Source of the DNA: Saposhnikovia divaricata
Taxonomy: Eukaryota > Streptophyta > Magnoliopsida > Apiales > Apiaceae
DNA: 64,000 nt
Assembly: GCA_036435485.1 (NCBI GenBank)
Contig: CM071598.1
Location: 194,907,148-194,971,147, forward strand
Direction: 5' to 3'
The position numbers were made by a program, and so were the translations under genes. Positions 21,616-34,716 of the stretch are shown piece after piece; within the stretch, counting starts at the first letter, position 1, and each line of letters opens with the position of its first letter. The notes below the pieces were generated by a model. It made no database searches. It saw nothing but the letters and a program-made list of their open reading frames with translations, and was not told where the DNA came from.

Positions 21616-24600
21616 GTACGTTATAAACCCCAGAGATGAGGCGACGTTAAAACAATAAATTCACTAAGATAATAAGAACTCTTGCCAAGTTCATAGTCGG
21701 ACTACTTAATGTAGTGATGACTTATAAAACCCTTATGGGAACTATTAAGTATCATGATAGTAACTTAGCTCGATATCACATCGACAAGTAAGGCAACAGA
21801 CCTTGAGGCATACGAGCAGCAGCGCGATGATGCTTTATTATATGCTGAAGATCAGCGGGTAAATTCAATAGAGTACCCTACTGGAGACCCGGAAGAGGTT
21901 CCAGCAGATAAGGAAAATCTTGTTAGGATAAGGAGCTTACCCTCGAGGAATGAGGGCTGTAGCCAGAAAGACTGAGATGATTAAGGTATAGTGCTCAGAA
22001 AAGTGGGCATAAAGAACTAAGTTATTAGCAAGAGAACTGAAGATTCATGTTGGATTCGTGGCTGGACTACTGGAGGTAGTACCAGCAAGTAAGACGGATT
22101 GGAAGAATTACTTGAGATCTTATACGGAAGTAGATGAGAATCATAAGAGACTTTCATATTAACGAAAGGAGTGCTAGAAGGATGTATGATTATCAAAGGC
22201 ATCGATATAAGGCGAGGAACAGAGTCCCTAGGAATAATTGAGAAGAAGCAGTAAGTGCCATATCATTTGATAAATGAATAAGTATGAATATTGTCAGTAA
22301 TAATTCGCCATGAAAAGGTAGATGTCATAGGTTGTAATTTATGGAACCAAATTGAGGTTGATGAAGTTGTTTTATTCAGGAAAATGTCAATTTTATGAAT
22401 GAATCAGTTAGAAAGTGAAAACATTGTGAAGTGACAGCATGATTGGATAAAGTTATATAAGGAAGTAGTAAGCAAGACAATGATCTCAGAACCTACCGGA
22501 AGATAAGACCAGTGAGTCAAGATGAACTCGTAATGAGACTATTGTCAGAGACTAAGTATAGGGTTAATTTAACTCAGTGAAATGATGAACCAGAAACGTT
22601 AGATGCATGTGATTCAGAGGAATATTAAATTCTTTATTTTCTTTGAATGGATTGTAGTAGTTACCTTAAGTTTACTCCGACGCGGAATTATAATGGATCA
22701 AGTATTACGATCAGCAGTTAAAGAGAAAAATGTGAGAAAATCTTCCTGGAGCTAAAAGATGAAATTGGTAATGACCAAGAGTTGGCATTGTTTAATGGAA
22801 AAAGGGAGACTTTGTGCTTCCAACGACGCTTCGCATAAAAGATTAAGATGTGTGCTTGCGCAGCACGACAAAGTACTTGCGGATGCATTCGGACAGCATG
22901 GTTCACCAGGTTCGGATGGCCTTAGTAGTGCCAATTTTTTTGGAACAACTAACTCCGACGGTAATGTTCCTTCTGAGACTGGTAGTCAGGTAGACTGAAA
23001 TTTGGTAATATTGAATATCAGGACGTATAGGTATCAGGACGTTGTGACAAGTTTCAGTTTAAAACTGTTGATTCCCTTCTAAGGGATGTATATAATTGGT
23101 TCCTCTCCAGGGGTTAAATTTCCAACCCGATGACGATTATTTCGTTAATTATGACTGCTTACGGTTCTACCTACTAGGAGGTTCATAGAACTATTCTTCA
23201 GGTTTTGAAACTGGTCTCCTTAGTGTTACCAGTCGATGGATAGATTGAGCAAAATTTCCCTAATTCTGGGAAGAACTTCAACGAATTTTGGCAAACCTTG
23301 TCTTTCTGATTATCAGAGAACATCATGGAAGAGAGTAGAAACTTGGGCAAACCCCGTGAATTGGGTAAGGTAGCCGCTACATGGGTTGGTGGACAGACGC
23401 CGGTTATCGCGATTGATTGTAGAAATACAATGATGAAGTGAGATTGGACGAAAATAGGAAATGTAAGTAAGAAACCAGCCGGACTGAGAAACTTCGGGAT
23501 TGACTTAAGTGAAAAGGCTGTTATGCCAGGAATGGTAAGCTTGCGTGGCACGTGGGAGTGATAAGAATAGTTGAAAAGATAAAAATAGAGGAAAGGTGAC
23601 CAGAGATGGTGCCGAGAAGTCGATTAAGACCTATATGGAGTAAAGTTTTGGAGAGGTAGAAAGGTATCAAAGTAGAAGGCACTTTGCCAGCAATTGCTAG
23701 AAAAGTAATGCTAATTAGCCAACCCCTAAAACCATATATTTTTATTTTAGTATGGTCGGTTGAGGCCAAGTCACAAAGGATTATCAAGTGACTAGACCAG
23801 CAATGAAAGAACAAAGCAGGGTTGCTTCTAAGTAAGCACCGACTGCAAGGGCTTTTGATATAAAGGAAATATTAATGAGATCGTAGGAATCTTCTACTGA
23901 ACCCTTTGCAACCCATGTTTGGATTGGGAATTTACTAGACTTTATGCAATGGGGTCACCCGTACTAAAGTGATTCATGTGTATATGATTGCCCAAGATTA
24001 CGAGTAAAAATGGAAGTATAATGACTTGAGATGTATGATGTTAACATATTATAAATACCATGAATATATTATGACGGAGGAAAGTAAACAATGAAGGTAT
24101 ATGAAGAGAGTATAGAAATGCTCAGAAATTGAACAGTATGCTGTAGGAATTTTGTCTGAGGCAAGTACCTTTGTGAAGAACGATAAGCACTAAGAAATTC
24201 ACGTTGAACTCGACCAATATCTTTCAGAACATCCTTGCTACCATTAACAAGTTCTGTAAGAGAGCAGAAAGACATACGTTGTCTTTTGGAAGGTCAAATA
24301 GGTTGACCACTATCTGAAAGAAGAAATTAGCAGTAAGCTACCGATCGATTATCAAATAAGAATGATTGAAAAGAGACCCTTATTAAGGATACATGATTTG
24401 ATTGCCAATTATAGGATGCAGGAATTCCTTGGCAGTTGAATTAAGGATAAGATATCCATAAAGTAAGGCAAACCCTGGGGAATGCACAAGGGATGGCACT
24501 AACCCTATTAAAGACATTGTAAATTCAGATGATATGAGTTGGATTTGCTAAGGCAACAAAGACCTGTAAAGATTATTAAAAAGAGTTCTGGAAAGAACAG
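21616..24600 (+). pseudogene. Decayed gag-protease region of the chromovirus-type element
   Basis: By position this 3-kb segment should hold gag, protease and the first RT blocks. I could not recognise a gag core, a CCHC knuckle or a protease triad in any frame, and stops are frequent. One segment near 22759-22998 is GC-richer with 79 open codons but has no recognisable motif. The assignment is from position only. Confidence 0.5.
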
Positions 24601-24615
24601 AGATAGAATTATTAG

Positions 24616-24735
24616 AGTATTGATCAATGACGTTTTGATATACCCTGTACCTAGAAAATACAGGAGGAATGATGAGGACGACCTAAGAAACCTTACAAGG
24701 AAAAGTTAATATTCTGAGTTTCCAACTAGAAGTTT
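24616..24735 (+). pseudogene. Reverse transcriptase remnant, catalytic block
   Basis: The frame reads VLINDVLIYPVPRKYRRNDE, then DDLRNLTRKS, a stop, and YSEFPTRSLEE. This follows the spacing of the chromovirus RT active site (FIDDILIYS ... HLR..L..LR...LYAKFSKCEFW). The catalytic D-D pair has become N-D, so the enzyme would be dead even without the stop. Confidence 0.65.
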
Positions 24736-25061
24736 GGAAGAGAATGTAAGACACAATAACAATATACCAGATGATGCATGTATGAAACCCTGAGGGAGTA
24801 TGGATTGAACCTATAAAGGTTGAGATTATCCTAAGATAAGGAAAGAACTAAGAAAAGAAGTATCCTAAGTAGGAGTGGGAATAAACGTGATAAAGTTCCC
24901 ACGAGTAGATGGAAGCAATGACTTATGGAAAAAAAAAAGAAAAAAAAAAGAAGACTGATAGATATATTTTCTCCTTCAGTAGAGCTTAAGGGAGAATGCT
25001 TTCACCTAACAATGATGGGAATGAGGTAGAAAAATTTGAGTTGGAATGTATCCAAAAAACA

Positions 25062-25130
25062 TGGATTACAAGGAATTATTATTATCAGGAAAGGCCAATG
25101 AGGTGGCCGACAGTCTAAGTATAAAGGAAT
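25062..25130 (+). pseudogene. RNase H C-terminal remnant
   Basis: The frame reads MDYKELLLSGKANEVADSLS, matching the chromovirus RNase H end (KDYDCEILYHPGKANVVADA-like). It is only about 430 bases after the RT block, where about 1 kb is expected, so a deletion is likely. Confidence 0.65.
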
Positions 25131-25837
25131 AATTACAAATGTTCATACCGAAGAAACAAAATGATATTTGGAAAGACCTTGAAGGTCATATCGGAGTGGG
25201 GGAATTTACATTCCTTTTGGTGATTGTGCAAGAATCGAAGGTAATAATAGTTTAAGTAAAGATTCGATTCCTAATGGAGTCTTAAGCATATTACGTACCT
25301 TAGAAGGTCCCGTTTTGAGGCAAACCAGGACCATGATACAAAATTGACGAAGTAAACCGTTAAGTTTCCAGTCTTTTATGGAAGCTGCATGAGTGATAGT
25401 TTCATCAACCGGATCTAGCTGCGACGCTTGAAACTCTTCTGCAATTTTATCTACTTCATGTAATATCTACATTAAGTTCAGGAAGTGTTCCTTAGGGATA
25501 AGGAATAGTGATTACTTTGTCTCCCTAAAGGATTTGTAACCCGTAAGGTTAGCTATTAACGCATTACGTAAACAACAATTGATGGTGATTCTTCTAAGAA
25601 AGTAGATGACAACGTAAAGATAAAGAAAGTGCTGCTATTAATGAGCTAAGTGGCATGTTGATGAATGACAAGCAAGTTTGTGTTAGTGTACTTCTGCGCA
25701 AACAAGATAGAGAATATGAGGTAGATGATTCATGATGCTAAATGTATTCCCGTGGAAAGAATTAATGAGACTTAGAGAGAAGGGCAGTTGAGCCCGAGAC
25801 TTATTAGGCCACCTGAGAGTTTAAAAGTGTTCGGAAG

Positions 25838-26090
25838 GTGGCATTCGAGCCAGTTTTACCCCCAAAGCTTATAGCATGGTAGTAACGTGTTTAATATGGC
25901 AAAGCTACACCAGTAAAATGCAGATGCTCAACAGATGATAAGAGTACGAGCAGGTAGGTGTACGACCTGGTCTGACTTACGAAAGACAACCTGTGAAAAA
26001 CACGGGTAGAAAAGAATAAGTGATGAGAAACAAGTTGACAGAAGTAGATTATATTGGATCTAAGCTAAAGAAATCGGCCAGATTCATTTC
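25838..26090 (+). pseudogene. Integrase C-terminal remnant
   Basis: VAFEPVLPPKLIAW at about 25838 and GLTYERQPVKNTGRKE at about 25969, in the order and spacing of the chromovirus integrase C-terminus (VAYRLxLPP...; DLTYEEQPVxIL...). Stops lie between and after them. I see no recognisable chromodomain downstream. Confidence 0.65.
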
Positions 26091-26099
26091 GGAGGTTTT

Positions 26100-27224
26100 A
26101 AATTTGAAATAATGTGATGATTATAGAGTAAATGTGACGGGATACCAATAAGGAGGTGCCAAGTGCAAAAGATGTCTCAATAAAGAGATGAAGGTGGAAG
26201 TAAATAACAGAAGTAAATAAGAATCAGATAATAAGGAGGATGTGATTGATAAAGAAAAGACGGGGAAAGCAACTACGAAATAGGAAGCAAGGAATGGATT
26301 AATAAATGGGTTTTCCGATGAATTCTCGGGATGACGACATGATAATGTTAATATTATAGATATGAAAAAGCTAGTAGCGTGACATGGAATGTCAGTAACA
26401 ATGGTGTCAAGCGAGAAACTAAGATTTAACCTGAAAGGTTCAAAGATTTTCCAAAAGTAAGTGTTGCTAAGGTGGAACCAGGGTACAAGTCCAGAGAATA
26501 GTGGACAAAGCAACAAGATATGTTGACACGTGAGGTTACGATCAAATAGTATTGGATATAATTATGATTAATTTCTTCCTTAATGAACCTCTATAGTTCA
26601 GAGGTAAATTCTGAGTATGATATTTTACAATCATGAAAACCTTCTATAATCCTTTAGAATTCTTTTCTTTTCTTCTCTCTTATTCATCTTCTTTATGAAT
26701 TGAGAAGAACAACCCTTTAAGGAGGGGAGGTACTGCTACGTGACTATCTGTCTATGTGATAGAAGTCTAAGTGGAATACCATAACTTGTTTAATTGCTTG
26801 TCAAGTACTAAAGGCTGGCCCCCTTCTGTACTAGCTATGCAATATAACAAATGTTCAATTGATCATAGTGATCTCTCAATAAATCTTTCCACTTCTCTAT
26901 ATTGATCGAGATTGCAAAGATTAAAGCGACAGGAAATGCACATTGTGAGTGAGGTTACCTCCAAATTCGCAGTGGGATAGTGATACCAATGTTACTGCAG
27001 ATACCAATAAGGAAAATAGTATATGACTTGGTAAGAGCATAACCTGAATAGTGTATTGTACGAAAAGTGGCAGAGATTAATGAAGAAGGATAAAAGGATG
27101 TATTGTAGCACTAGTAAGATGTGCTGAAAAAGGATTGGGATTGATTAAGGATTGACTGGGAAACTGGAAAGTGAAATAACCCACGAGTACTCAATTGTCT
27201 TCTACCTGATTCCGGGACGGAATC
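26100..27224 (+). other. 3' untranslated region of the chromovirus-type element
   Basis: No ORF or coding remnant recognised. A purine-rich sequence resembling the PPT (TTTAAGGAGGGGAGG) occurs at about 26718-26732, 500 bp before the true one. Confidence 0.55.
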
Positions 27225-27242
27225 CTTTTAAGGAGGGGAGAC
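27225..27242 (+). promoter_or_regulatory. Polypurine tract of the chromovirus-type element
   Basis: TTTTAAGGAGGGGAGAC directly precedes the 3' LTR TG. Position and purine content identify it. Confidence 0.9.
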
Positions 27243-30200
27243 TGTAAGAACCCAAATTTTGGGTAGAATTAAAACTTTTATTTGTTTAATGATGTAAGAA
27301 TGAATAGTGGCTACGGCTACAATGTAATAGTTGATGTTTTAAAAGAATGAATGGAATCCGACTTTATTATTTCTATGTCTTGAAGAATGCTAAAGGGTGA
27401 CAACATAGGTAAGAATAATCTATCTCCTAAGGAAATAAGATATGGCAATTCCAAGCAGGAGAATATTCTCATGTCATCCAGATCGATAGCGATTAATCCA
27501 GTGGTTCCGTAAAAAGGTTAAGGAACGATCGAAAGAGAATACGGACAATTGTACAACCCTAGATGAATAAGTAAAGAATAAGGATGAATAGTGATTTTGG
27601 TGTAATTGAGAATATTATTAGACGACGCTATATAGAAGTACCCGGAACGAAATTCTGAGTTCGTATTATTGATCCGGAGGAAAAAAGAGTGTATGTAAAA
27701 GCTGTCGGATTCTGAAAAATGGCACTTTAATTTTTCCTGAGATTCTCAAGATACGGAACGATTTAGGGACTTATTTAATAAGATTCGAGAAAGTTGGAAT
27801 CCGAGATTATAGAAAAGAAGTAAGAATGATTATAGAAATATTAAGAGGATTCCCGGTAAAACCCTAACTAGAAACGATTGAGTTATTCCCTCGAACGATT
27901 ATCGAATTAAGCAATAAACGAACAAAGAAACAAGCAGAGGAAGCAAGAGTCATGCACAAGCTACTAGAATAAATATCTAGCAACCAAGTGGGCTAAGTAA
28001 CTAGCATGTTAGGGTTTGAACTAGTAGTTGGACAAATCAAATTCCTAGTTAGCAAGAATCCATCCAAGTGCTACACATGCCTTCCAATCTCACCATTCAT
28101 TCCAAAAGCACTTTAATAAAGTAAAACAAGATGAGATATTATCTAAACTCATCTCACTTTATGAATTATTATCCAAATAAACCAAGCAACCAAGCCAAAA
28201 ACACTCCCCCTTCCAAGAACAAGGCATTCGGCCTTTCCTAATTCCAAAACCAAAATCCACCCTCCCACCATTGTTTGATCTTGTAATAATTATGGTGAGT
28301 CTCATATTTCATAAAACTTATCTCCTCAAAATCTTAGCTCCAAATTCCTTTTTTTGCATTTTCAAAAAAATCAAGAAAGAGGAGCATGAATAGTGTTTCT
28401 TATGAACTAACTTGTTTTTTTCTTGTTTTCATGGATGATATAGCAAGCTTAAGCACACCTAAGGACCATACAAGGCTTAGTAAGGCTATATCACACTCTA
28501 AGGAAGGTATAATACTTGAAAACCCCTGGTGTTATTTCAAGATCTTATGAGATTTATGGATGATTTAGTGATTAGTATGTTATTATAAGTTTAGATCCAT
28601 ATTAGTAGTTGTTATGATTATGATTTGGTTTATGAACCATGTAATGGTTAAGATGAGTTGTTGATAGACTAGTCATGATGATTATCATGTGTTTGTGTGG
28701 TTGGATTGATCTTTGTTAGATCGAGATAAAGTGTAAAAACTTTGGAAAACGCGTAAACATAGCCGTTATAATGCCCAATTTTACAATATCATGTTTTGTA
28801 TGCCATTTTTCACATCAAGACCCTACTGTCCAGAAACTTTTCTGCCATGTTAGGATAGCTTATGTTATAAGCTTCGTTTTGATAAAAAGATCACGTGAAA
28901 CGGACTTACGGTTTAGGAGTTACGATAAAATTCATAAAAGTGGTTCGGAGCCGTAAACAAGTATTCGTACTTAAAATTGAACCCCGATAAAATACGTAAA
29001 GTCATGACGAATCTTGGTAAATAAATACTAGAGGTAAAAAGGAAGGCGTGAGAGAAAACCGTATGTCAAAAGGATTGTTTTTCGATTTATTAAAAATATT
29101 CGAATCGAGATTAAACGCGAACGAACCCCTAAAAGATGACTCGTTTATAACTTCGTTAAAACACTTAGAAAACGAGCGATAAAACTCGGAGTATAATATT
29201 GGTTCGTAACGATCGACTTTCGGACTTATATGACTTAAGTATATGCCAAGTATAAGTACAGTGACATGTCGTATTAACGAACGAATGTCGAGTCGGATCG
29301 ATGATAAAAGAAATACACTAAAAGGGGTATAACGAGATAACTCGAGAACGTGTTTCGATTTAAGTATAACTTAACCTTTAAAGTTTTAAGTGATTAATCC
29401 CGAATGTCTTGGCTATTTATAGATCACCAAGCTGACCCGGGACCCGCTACCACTACCCCTTACCGTACTCGACTACCAGGCAAGTTTCAATCCCCTTCTT
29501 TTAGGCTGTTGTTGTGATTGAATATATATGTATGTTTTCTGTTATAATATGCCATAGCATGCATGCCTACTTTCAAGTTATATCATTATGCTTGTTCCCT
29601 GATTGTTATTGGCTTATAAATTAGATAGATATCGTATCAATTATAAGCCGGTTATTGTAAGACCCTCAGAGAAGGGTGTATACATCTTATTCATCAAATA
29701 TAGACCGGGAGTCAATATTTCTTGACATATCGAGATTACCTCGAAAGAAAATATCTAAGTAAATATTTTCCATTATTCGGGCGACGAATATTATTTGAAT
29801 ATTCGTTCGAGATTATTTGTTTAACGATCCTTACTTCAAATAATTATTTGAACGTAACTATTCGACGAATAATATTTTTTTTATATTCATTCAGAGTCGA
29901 ATTATTTATCGATTATTATTTCGAATATTCTTCTAAAGATGAGACTACTAAATGAGTATTATTTGGATATTTATTTAGAATATTATTTTAGTAAATAAAT
30001 ATTACTTTTGAATATTCATTTAGGATATTAATTACTTGATGAATATTATTTTAATATTCATCTGAAGCTTGATTTATTTATCGAATATTATCTCGAATAT
30101 TCCTTTAAGGCTTGGATTACTAAATGAATATTACTTGATATTCATTTAGAATATTATTCATTAAATGAATATTACTTTTTGAATATTCATTTAAATTCCT

Positions 30201-31776
30201 AATTAATTATGAATATTGTCTTAAATATTCCTTTCAAGTCTTATTAATTAATGAATATTATTTTGAATATTCATTTAAATATTTATTTATTCAATAAATA
30301 TTCTCCTGATATTTCTTCAGGGATTATTTTGAAAAATGCTCTGATTAAAGATATTCTTTCATATTCCTAAATATTCTTTAAATATTTTTAATTCAATAAA
30401 TATTCTCTGAATATTTATTCCATACTTAGAATAACCTCAATAAGGTTTATCTTCTTCGATTATTACGAAAAATATTTTGGAGTCATATTATTATTAATCT
30501 TATATCAAGAAAGGTTCTCAGACATCATTCTTCTTTGAGTCTATCTCCCTAATAATAAGGGAACCTTACTTGGAAAATGTTAATTATCTTGTCGACTTCC
30601 CGGTCATAAAGTATTCTCTTCACTCGCAACTCGGGTGCTATTGACTTATTAAGTCGTTGGTTACCTTCTCATCTTTCGAGGGGTAAGATTGTTGGAACAA
30701 GTTGATATTCGTTACCAAGCAATAGCTTGGAAGTTATTAGTGAATTTTCCTTTCCAACTAGATACGACTACCTTGTAGAGTCTTATCAACAAGTATTATA
30801 CTTGGGGAAAGGGGGACGAACGTTACATTCAGAGTCATGAATTCTATTTGAACTAGGAGTCGTGTAAGAGGCCGAGTAGCGCCGGTCCATCCCCTTTGGC
30901 CCAACCGTTGGCCGGGGAGAGCTAGTAAGGCGGTAGACAAGTAAAGCCGTCAGTTCTTCCTTCTACCGGTAGTAAATCTAATTTAAGCTGTACGATCTCG
31001 ACTGATCATCAAGATTGGAACAGCGGGCGCGGTGAATACTCCATCATTGGTTCATCATCCAAACTTATTTATTTCCTGCAAAATGATTACTGTTGGCAGA
31101 GCTGGAAAAGTGTTCATAACTGGAATTGCAATCTTTTCATGCAAGTTCCTCTTTTAATGACAACGAGAATATCTCGCTTACTTTTGATGTAGCAGATATT
31201 TCTACAAACAAATACTTTGAGTTACCTGGTAACTTCATCCTTTATATTATACTGGCAATAACTTCATCAATGCATGACATATGATTTCAAAGGATATTTT
31301 GAACTGTTGTATATATGTATCACTGTTCAGTTATATTATTGTTGGTGGGCTTTCGCTCATCCTTGCTTTGTTCATATTATCACAACAACAGCTAGGACAG
31401 ATGGCCCGCGTCAGGCGCACTCGGCGCAAGCAGGTTACCGCCGTTCGAGGACTACCCGCTGATGTCCTTGCTGCCATTGCTGAGGTAGCATAGATAGGCA
31501 GCTTTTGTTTATCAGTCTATTTATATGTAACATTAACGATAATCAACGGCAAAACCTTTAAACATATCATTTGGCTTGTAATAACTTTTATTCGTAAACT
31601 CTGATATTATGGACTTATTTCAATTTCATCTCTGGGACTATAACTGTTGTGTGTGAGTGGATATTATTGTGGGGTCACAGCATGTGATTTATTTATTGTG
31701 GACTCAAGTCAAGTATTATGAATGGATGTATGACCGTAACCACCAGATCCCTGACCCCGGATCTGGGGGTGTTACA
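27243..31776 (+). repeat. 3' LTR of the chromovirus-type element
   Basis: Full-length partner of 17065-21599. It carries the second copies of the AT-palindrome zone (about 29760-30435) and of the 30-codon ORF (31401-31493). Confidence 0.95.
31401..31493 (+). CDS. Second copy of the 30-codon LTR ORF
   Basis: Same length and same encoded peptide as the copy at 21221-21313, although the flanking LTR has substitutions nearby. As LTRs are made identical at insertion, this is weak evidence for selection. Confidence 0.35.
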   Translation: MARVRRTRRKQVTAVRGLPADVLAAIAEVA

Positions 31777-31781
31777 AGAAC

Positions 31782-32456
31782 TAAGACTCGTTATGACTTA
31801 AATATAAAAACTGACTCTATTATGACTTAATATACATGGATACTGATTATGACCTAATTAAAGCTAATACTGAATATGACTTAATTAACACTAAGATTCG
31901 ATTAAGACTTAAATTAACTTGACAAAATTTAAGACTTAACTAATTACTAACGAATAAGACTTAATTCGTTATGACTTAATCTAAATAAGACTAAATCTGA
32001 TCAATATAACAAATAAGTCATATTGCAGTTTAGATTAATTTTAAGTCATATCTAATTAAAATAGATTAAAGAAAATACAAATAATTTAATTAAACACACG
32101 AATATTTACAATTAATAATACAGAAAAATATATTAAAAATAATATTATTAATCAAACAAATAATAACAATAGATATCTAATATAGATTAATCTGTTAACG
32201 GAAATAACACAATATTAATAGGGCAAACATTACAAAACATTAAATAAAATATTCTAAACAAATAAAATAAATATATACAATTATTCTAAAATTATATAAA
32301 TATGGAATAACAACTATTTAATTAAACAAAATAATAAATACAATAACAATCAAGAAAACAAGTTGATATAATAATTAAACAAGTGATTTTTTTTTAAATA
32401 TTCACAAACTAATCACTTGTTAATTATTAAAGATCAAACCTCAGATATTAACTAGA
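31782..32456 (-). promoter_or_regulatory. Distal half of the pol-ORF3 spacer with ATGACTTAAT-type repeats
   Basis: About ten copies of ATGACTTAA, ATGACCTAA or AAGACTTAA lie in 31790-32050, mostly in one orientation, with two inverted AAGTCATAT copies near 32010-32050. This continues the array at 16860-17060, interrupted by the gypsy insertion. The rest, up to the pol stop, is very AT-rich with no ORF. Confidence 0.55.
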
Positions 32457-33173
32457 TTAATTACTAAGACTGTTCAACATACCCAATTCACCAACAATTT
32501 TGGTGAATGTGGATTCGTCGAGCGACTTAGTAAAAATATCTGCTGTTTGTTCTTCAGTGGGTACAAACAATAATTCCACTGTACCATTCATGACATGCTC
32601 TCTAATAAAATGATACCTTATATCTATATGCTTTGTCCTTGAATGCTGCACAGGATTGTTGGAGACTGCTATGGCACTTGTATTATCACACAAAATAGGA
32701 ATATTTTGTAATACAAAGCCATAGTCCATCAGTTGATTCCTAATCCACAAGATTTGAGCACAACAGCTTCCAGCAGCTATATATTCAGCTTCGGCGGTAG
32801 AGTTGGAAACTGTTTGTTGTTTCTTGCTGTACCATGAAACCAATCTACCACCTAGGAATTGACAACTCCCAGATGTGCTTTTTCTATCTACAACACTTCC
32901 TGCATAATCAGAATCTGTATATCCAACAAGATTAAAACCAGAATCTTTAGGGTACCAGATACCTAAATTAGGCGTACCCTTGAGATATCTCAGAATTCGT
33001 TTAACAGCAATTAGATGAACATCTCTAGGATCCGATTGGAACCTTAGCAGAATTTTCACATGCTCCAAATTTGACAGCTGTGGATGATGGTGTCTTTGCT
33101 GAAGAAGAGTCCTCCATTTGATATTTCTTGGGAAGCTCTTTGATGTACTTGGATTGACAAATAAATATACCAT
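32457..33173 (-). pseudogene. SIRE-like Copia RNase H (pol 3' end)
   Basis: Copia RNase H blocks in order: RFQSDPRDVHLIAVKRILRY, LVGYTDSDYAGSVVDRKSTS, VSWYSKKQQTVSNSTAEAEY, ILCDNTSAIAVSNNPVQHSR, HIDIRYHFIREHVMNG and ADIFTKSLDESTF. The catalytic acidic residues (D in TDSDYAG, E in AEAEY, D in CDNTSA) are kept. The first 45 codons or so of the open frame, up to about 33040, are a frame shadow. The true coding frame begins where RFQSDPRD appears, after a deletion joining it to RT. Confidence 0.87.
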
Positions 33174-33810
33174 CTTGCCTTTGATTTATTTGTAACCCAA
33201 GAAAGAACTTCAACTCACCCATCATTCTCATTTCAAATTTACCCTGCATTAACTTCGCAAATTTCTTGCACAAAAGATCATTAGTAGACTCGAATATTAT
33301 ATCGTCCACATAGACTTGGACTATAATTGTATCATTCTTATGTTTCTTTGTGAAGAGAGTTTTGTCTATGACACCTCTAACAAAGTCATTTTCAAGTAAA
33401 AATTCAGAGAGAGTGTCATACCATTTCCTTGGTGCTTGCTTAAGACCATAGACAGCCTTGAAAAGGATGTAGACATAGTCAATTAAATCTGGATCTTCAA
33501 AGCCAGGGGGCTGTTCTACATAAACCTCTTCATCTAGCTTGCCATTCAAGAAAGCACTCTTGACATCCATTTGATAAACTTTAAAGTTTGAAAATGCTGC
33601 GAATGCCAAGAATATTCTTATGGCCTCAAGTCTAGCCACTGGAGCATAGGTCTCATCATAATCAATGCCTTCAGATTGGGAGTAACCCTTTGCTACCAGT
33701 CTTGCTTTATTTCTCGTCACTGTGCCATCTTCATCCAGTTTGTTTCTGAATACCCACCTTGTGCCAACTACTGGTCTATCTGTAGGTCTGGGTACCAGCT
33801 TCTAAACTTC
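33025..33810 (-). pseudogene. SIRE-like Copia reverse transcriptase
   Basis: Conserved blocks: NKARLVAKGYSQSEGIDYDE, ARLEAIRIFLAFAAFSNFKV, QMDVKSAFLNGKLDEEVYVE, KAVYGLKQAPRKWYDTLSEF and the catalytic VYVDDIIF. The frame is shared with integrase across a TAG at 33802-33804 where tryptophan is expected. The C-terminal end is lost: after ACENSA the frame runs into a stop, and the segment expected before the RNase H block (about 45 residues) is missing. Confidence 0.88.
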
Positions 33811-34716
33811 TTGTTGTTTAAATTGATTGAGTTCATCTTGCATAGCAATCACCCAATCAGGATCAGAAAGAGCTTCTTCAGTTTTCTTAGGTTCCATTTC
33901 AGACAGAAACCCTGAATAATTACATTGATTCTGAAAAGCTCTTCTAGTCTTTACACCAACAACTGGATCACCAATAATTAGCTCAAAAGGATGAGCTCTA
34001 TTCCAAACAGTCTGTCTGGGAAGATTAGATCTTGATGATTCGCCTTGTTCTTCATTGTGATGTTGTGTGTGACCAGTTGACCCTTCATTGTCTCCCCCTG
34101 AGTTGTTGCCAGGTTGACTAGATGATGATTGTTTAGAAGAGTCAGGGGAATTTTGACTACTATCATTGTTTTCATCACCATTACCCTGATCATCATTGTT
34201 GTCATTAGCATCAGCAAAAATCTCAGGTGCATTGTCATCATCTGAATCTGTATCTGTCATGTCATCGAAAGATAGTTTCTCAGATGGATTCTCAGTTTGG
34301 ATACTAGGGAGTTTAGTGTCATCAAATGTTACATTGACACTTTCCATCATCTTCTGTTCATCAATCACATACACCCTGTATGCTCTCATTGAATAACCAA
34401 TAAAAATTGCTTCAAATGCTTTGGTATCGAATTTACCACCTTGATCATCACCTTCTTTAAGCACAAAGCACTTTGCCCCAAATACATGAAAGTATTTGAG
34501 TGATGGTTTCTTATCAGCCATAATTGCATAGGGTGTCTTCATTTGATCTTTATTGATTAGAGTTCGATTCTGGGTATAGCACGCAGTATTGATAGCTTCA
34601 GCCCAAAAGTACAATGGAAGCCTTGATTCACTTAACATAGTACGTGCAGCTTCAATCAAGGTTCTATTCTTTCTTTCCACTGCCCCATTTTGCTGAGGAG
34701 TTCTTGGAGCTGAGTA
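33805..34716 (-). pseudogene. SIRE-like Copia integrase, catalytic glutamate and C-terminal part
   Basis: The segment contains ERKNRTLIEAARTML (catalytic E), LPLYFWAEAINTACYTQNR and FGAKCFVLKEGDDQGGKFD, typical of the Copia integrase core and C-terminus. An acidic, Asn/Asp/Ser-rich linker leads to the RT region (DWVIAMQDELNQF). A TAA near 34718 breaks it from the N-terminal part of integrase. Confidence 0.87.

Larger units (their letters stand above)
17065..31776 (+). mobile_element. Ty3/gypsy chromovirus-type element with 4.5-kb LTRs and decayed interior (probably Tekay-like)
   Basis: LTRs at 17065-21599 and 27243-31776, starting TGTAAGAACCC and ending GGGGTGTTACA, flank a 5.6-kb interior with a perfect initiator tRNA-Met PBS and a PPT. 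The target duplication AGAAC is at 17060-17064 and 31777-31781. The interior has no intact coding region, only remnants of RT, RNase H and the integrase C-terminus whose wording is chromovirus-like. Very long LTRs with this PBS suit the Tekay lineage. The LTRs differ at about 1% by eye. It is inserted in the pol-ORF3 spacer of the SIRE-like Copia. Confidence 0.88.

Noticed and set aside
22759..22998. 79-codon GC-richer ORF in the decayed gypsy interior
   Set aside because: No recognisable gag, zinc-knuckle or protease motif, and stops surround it; kept only as a remark on the region.
26718..26732. Second PPT and a possible extra LTR start in the chromovirus interior
   Set aside because: The purine tract is not followed by the LTR start sequence, so it is only a PPT-like copy.
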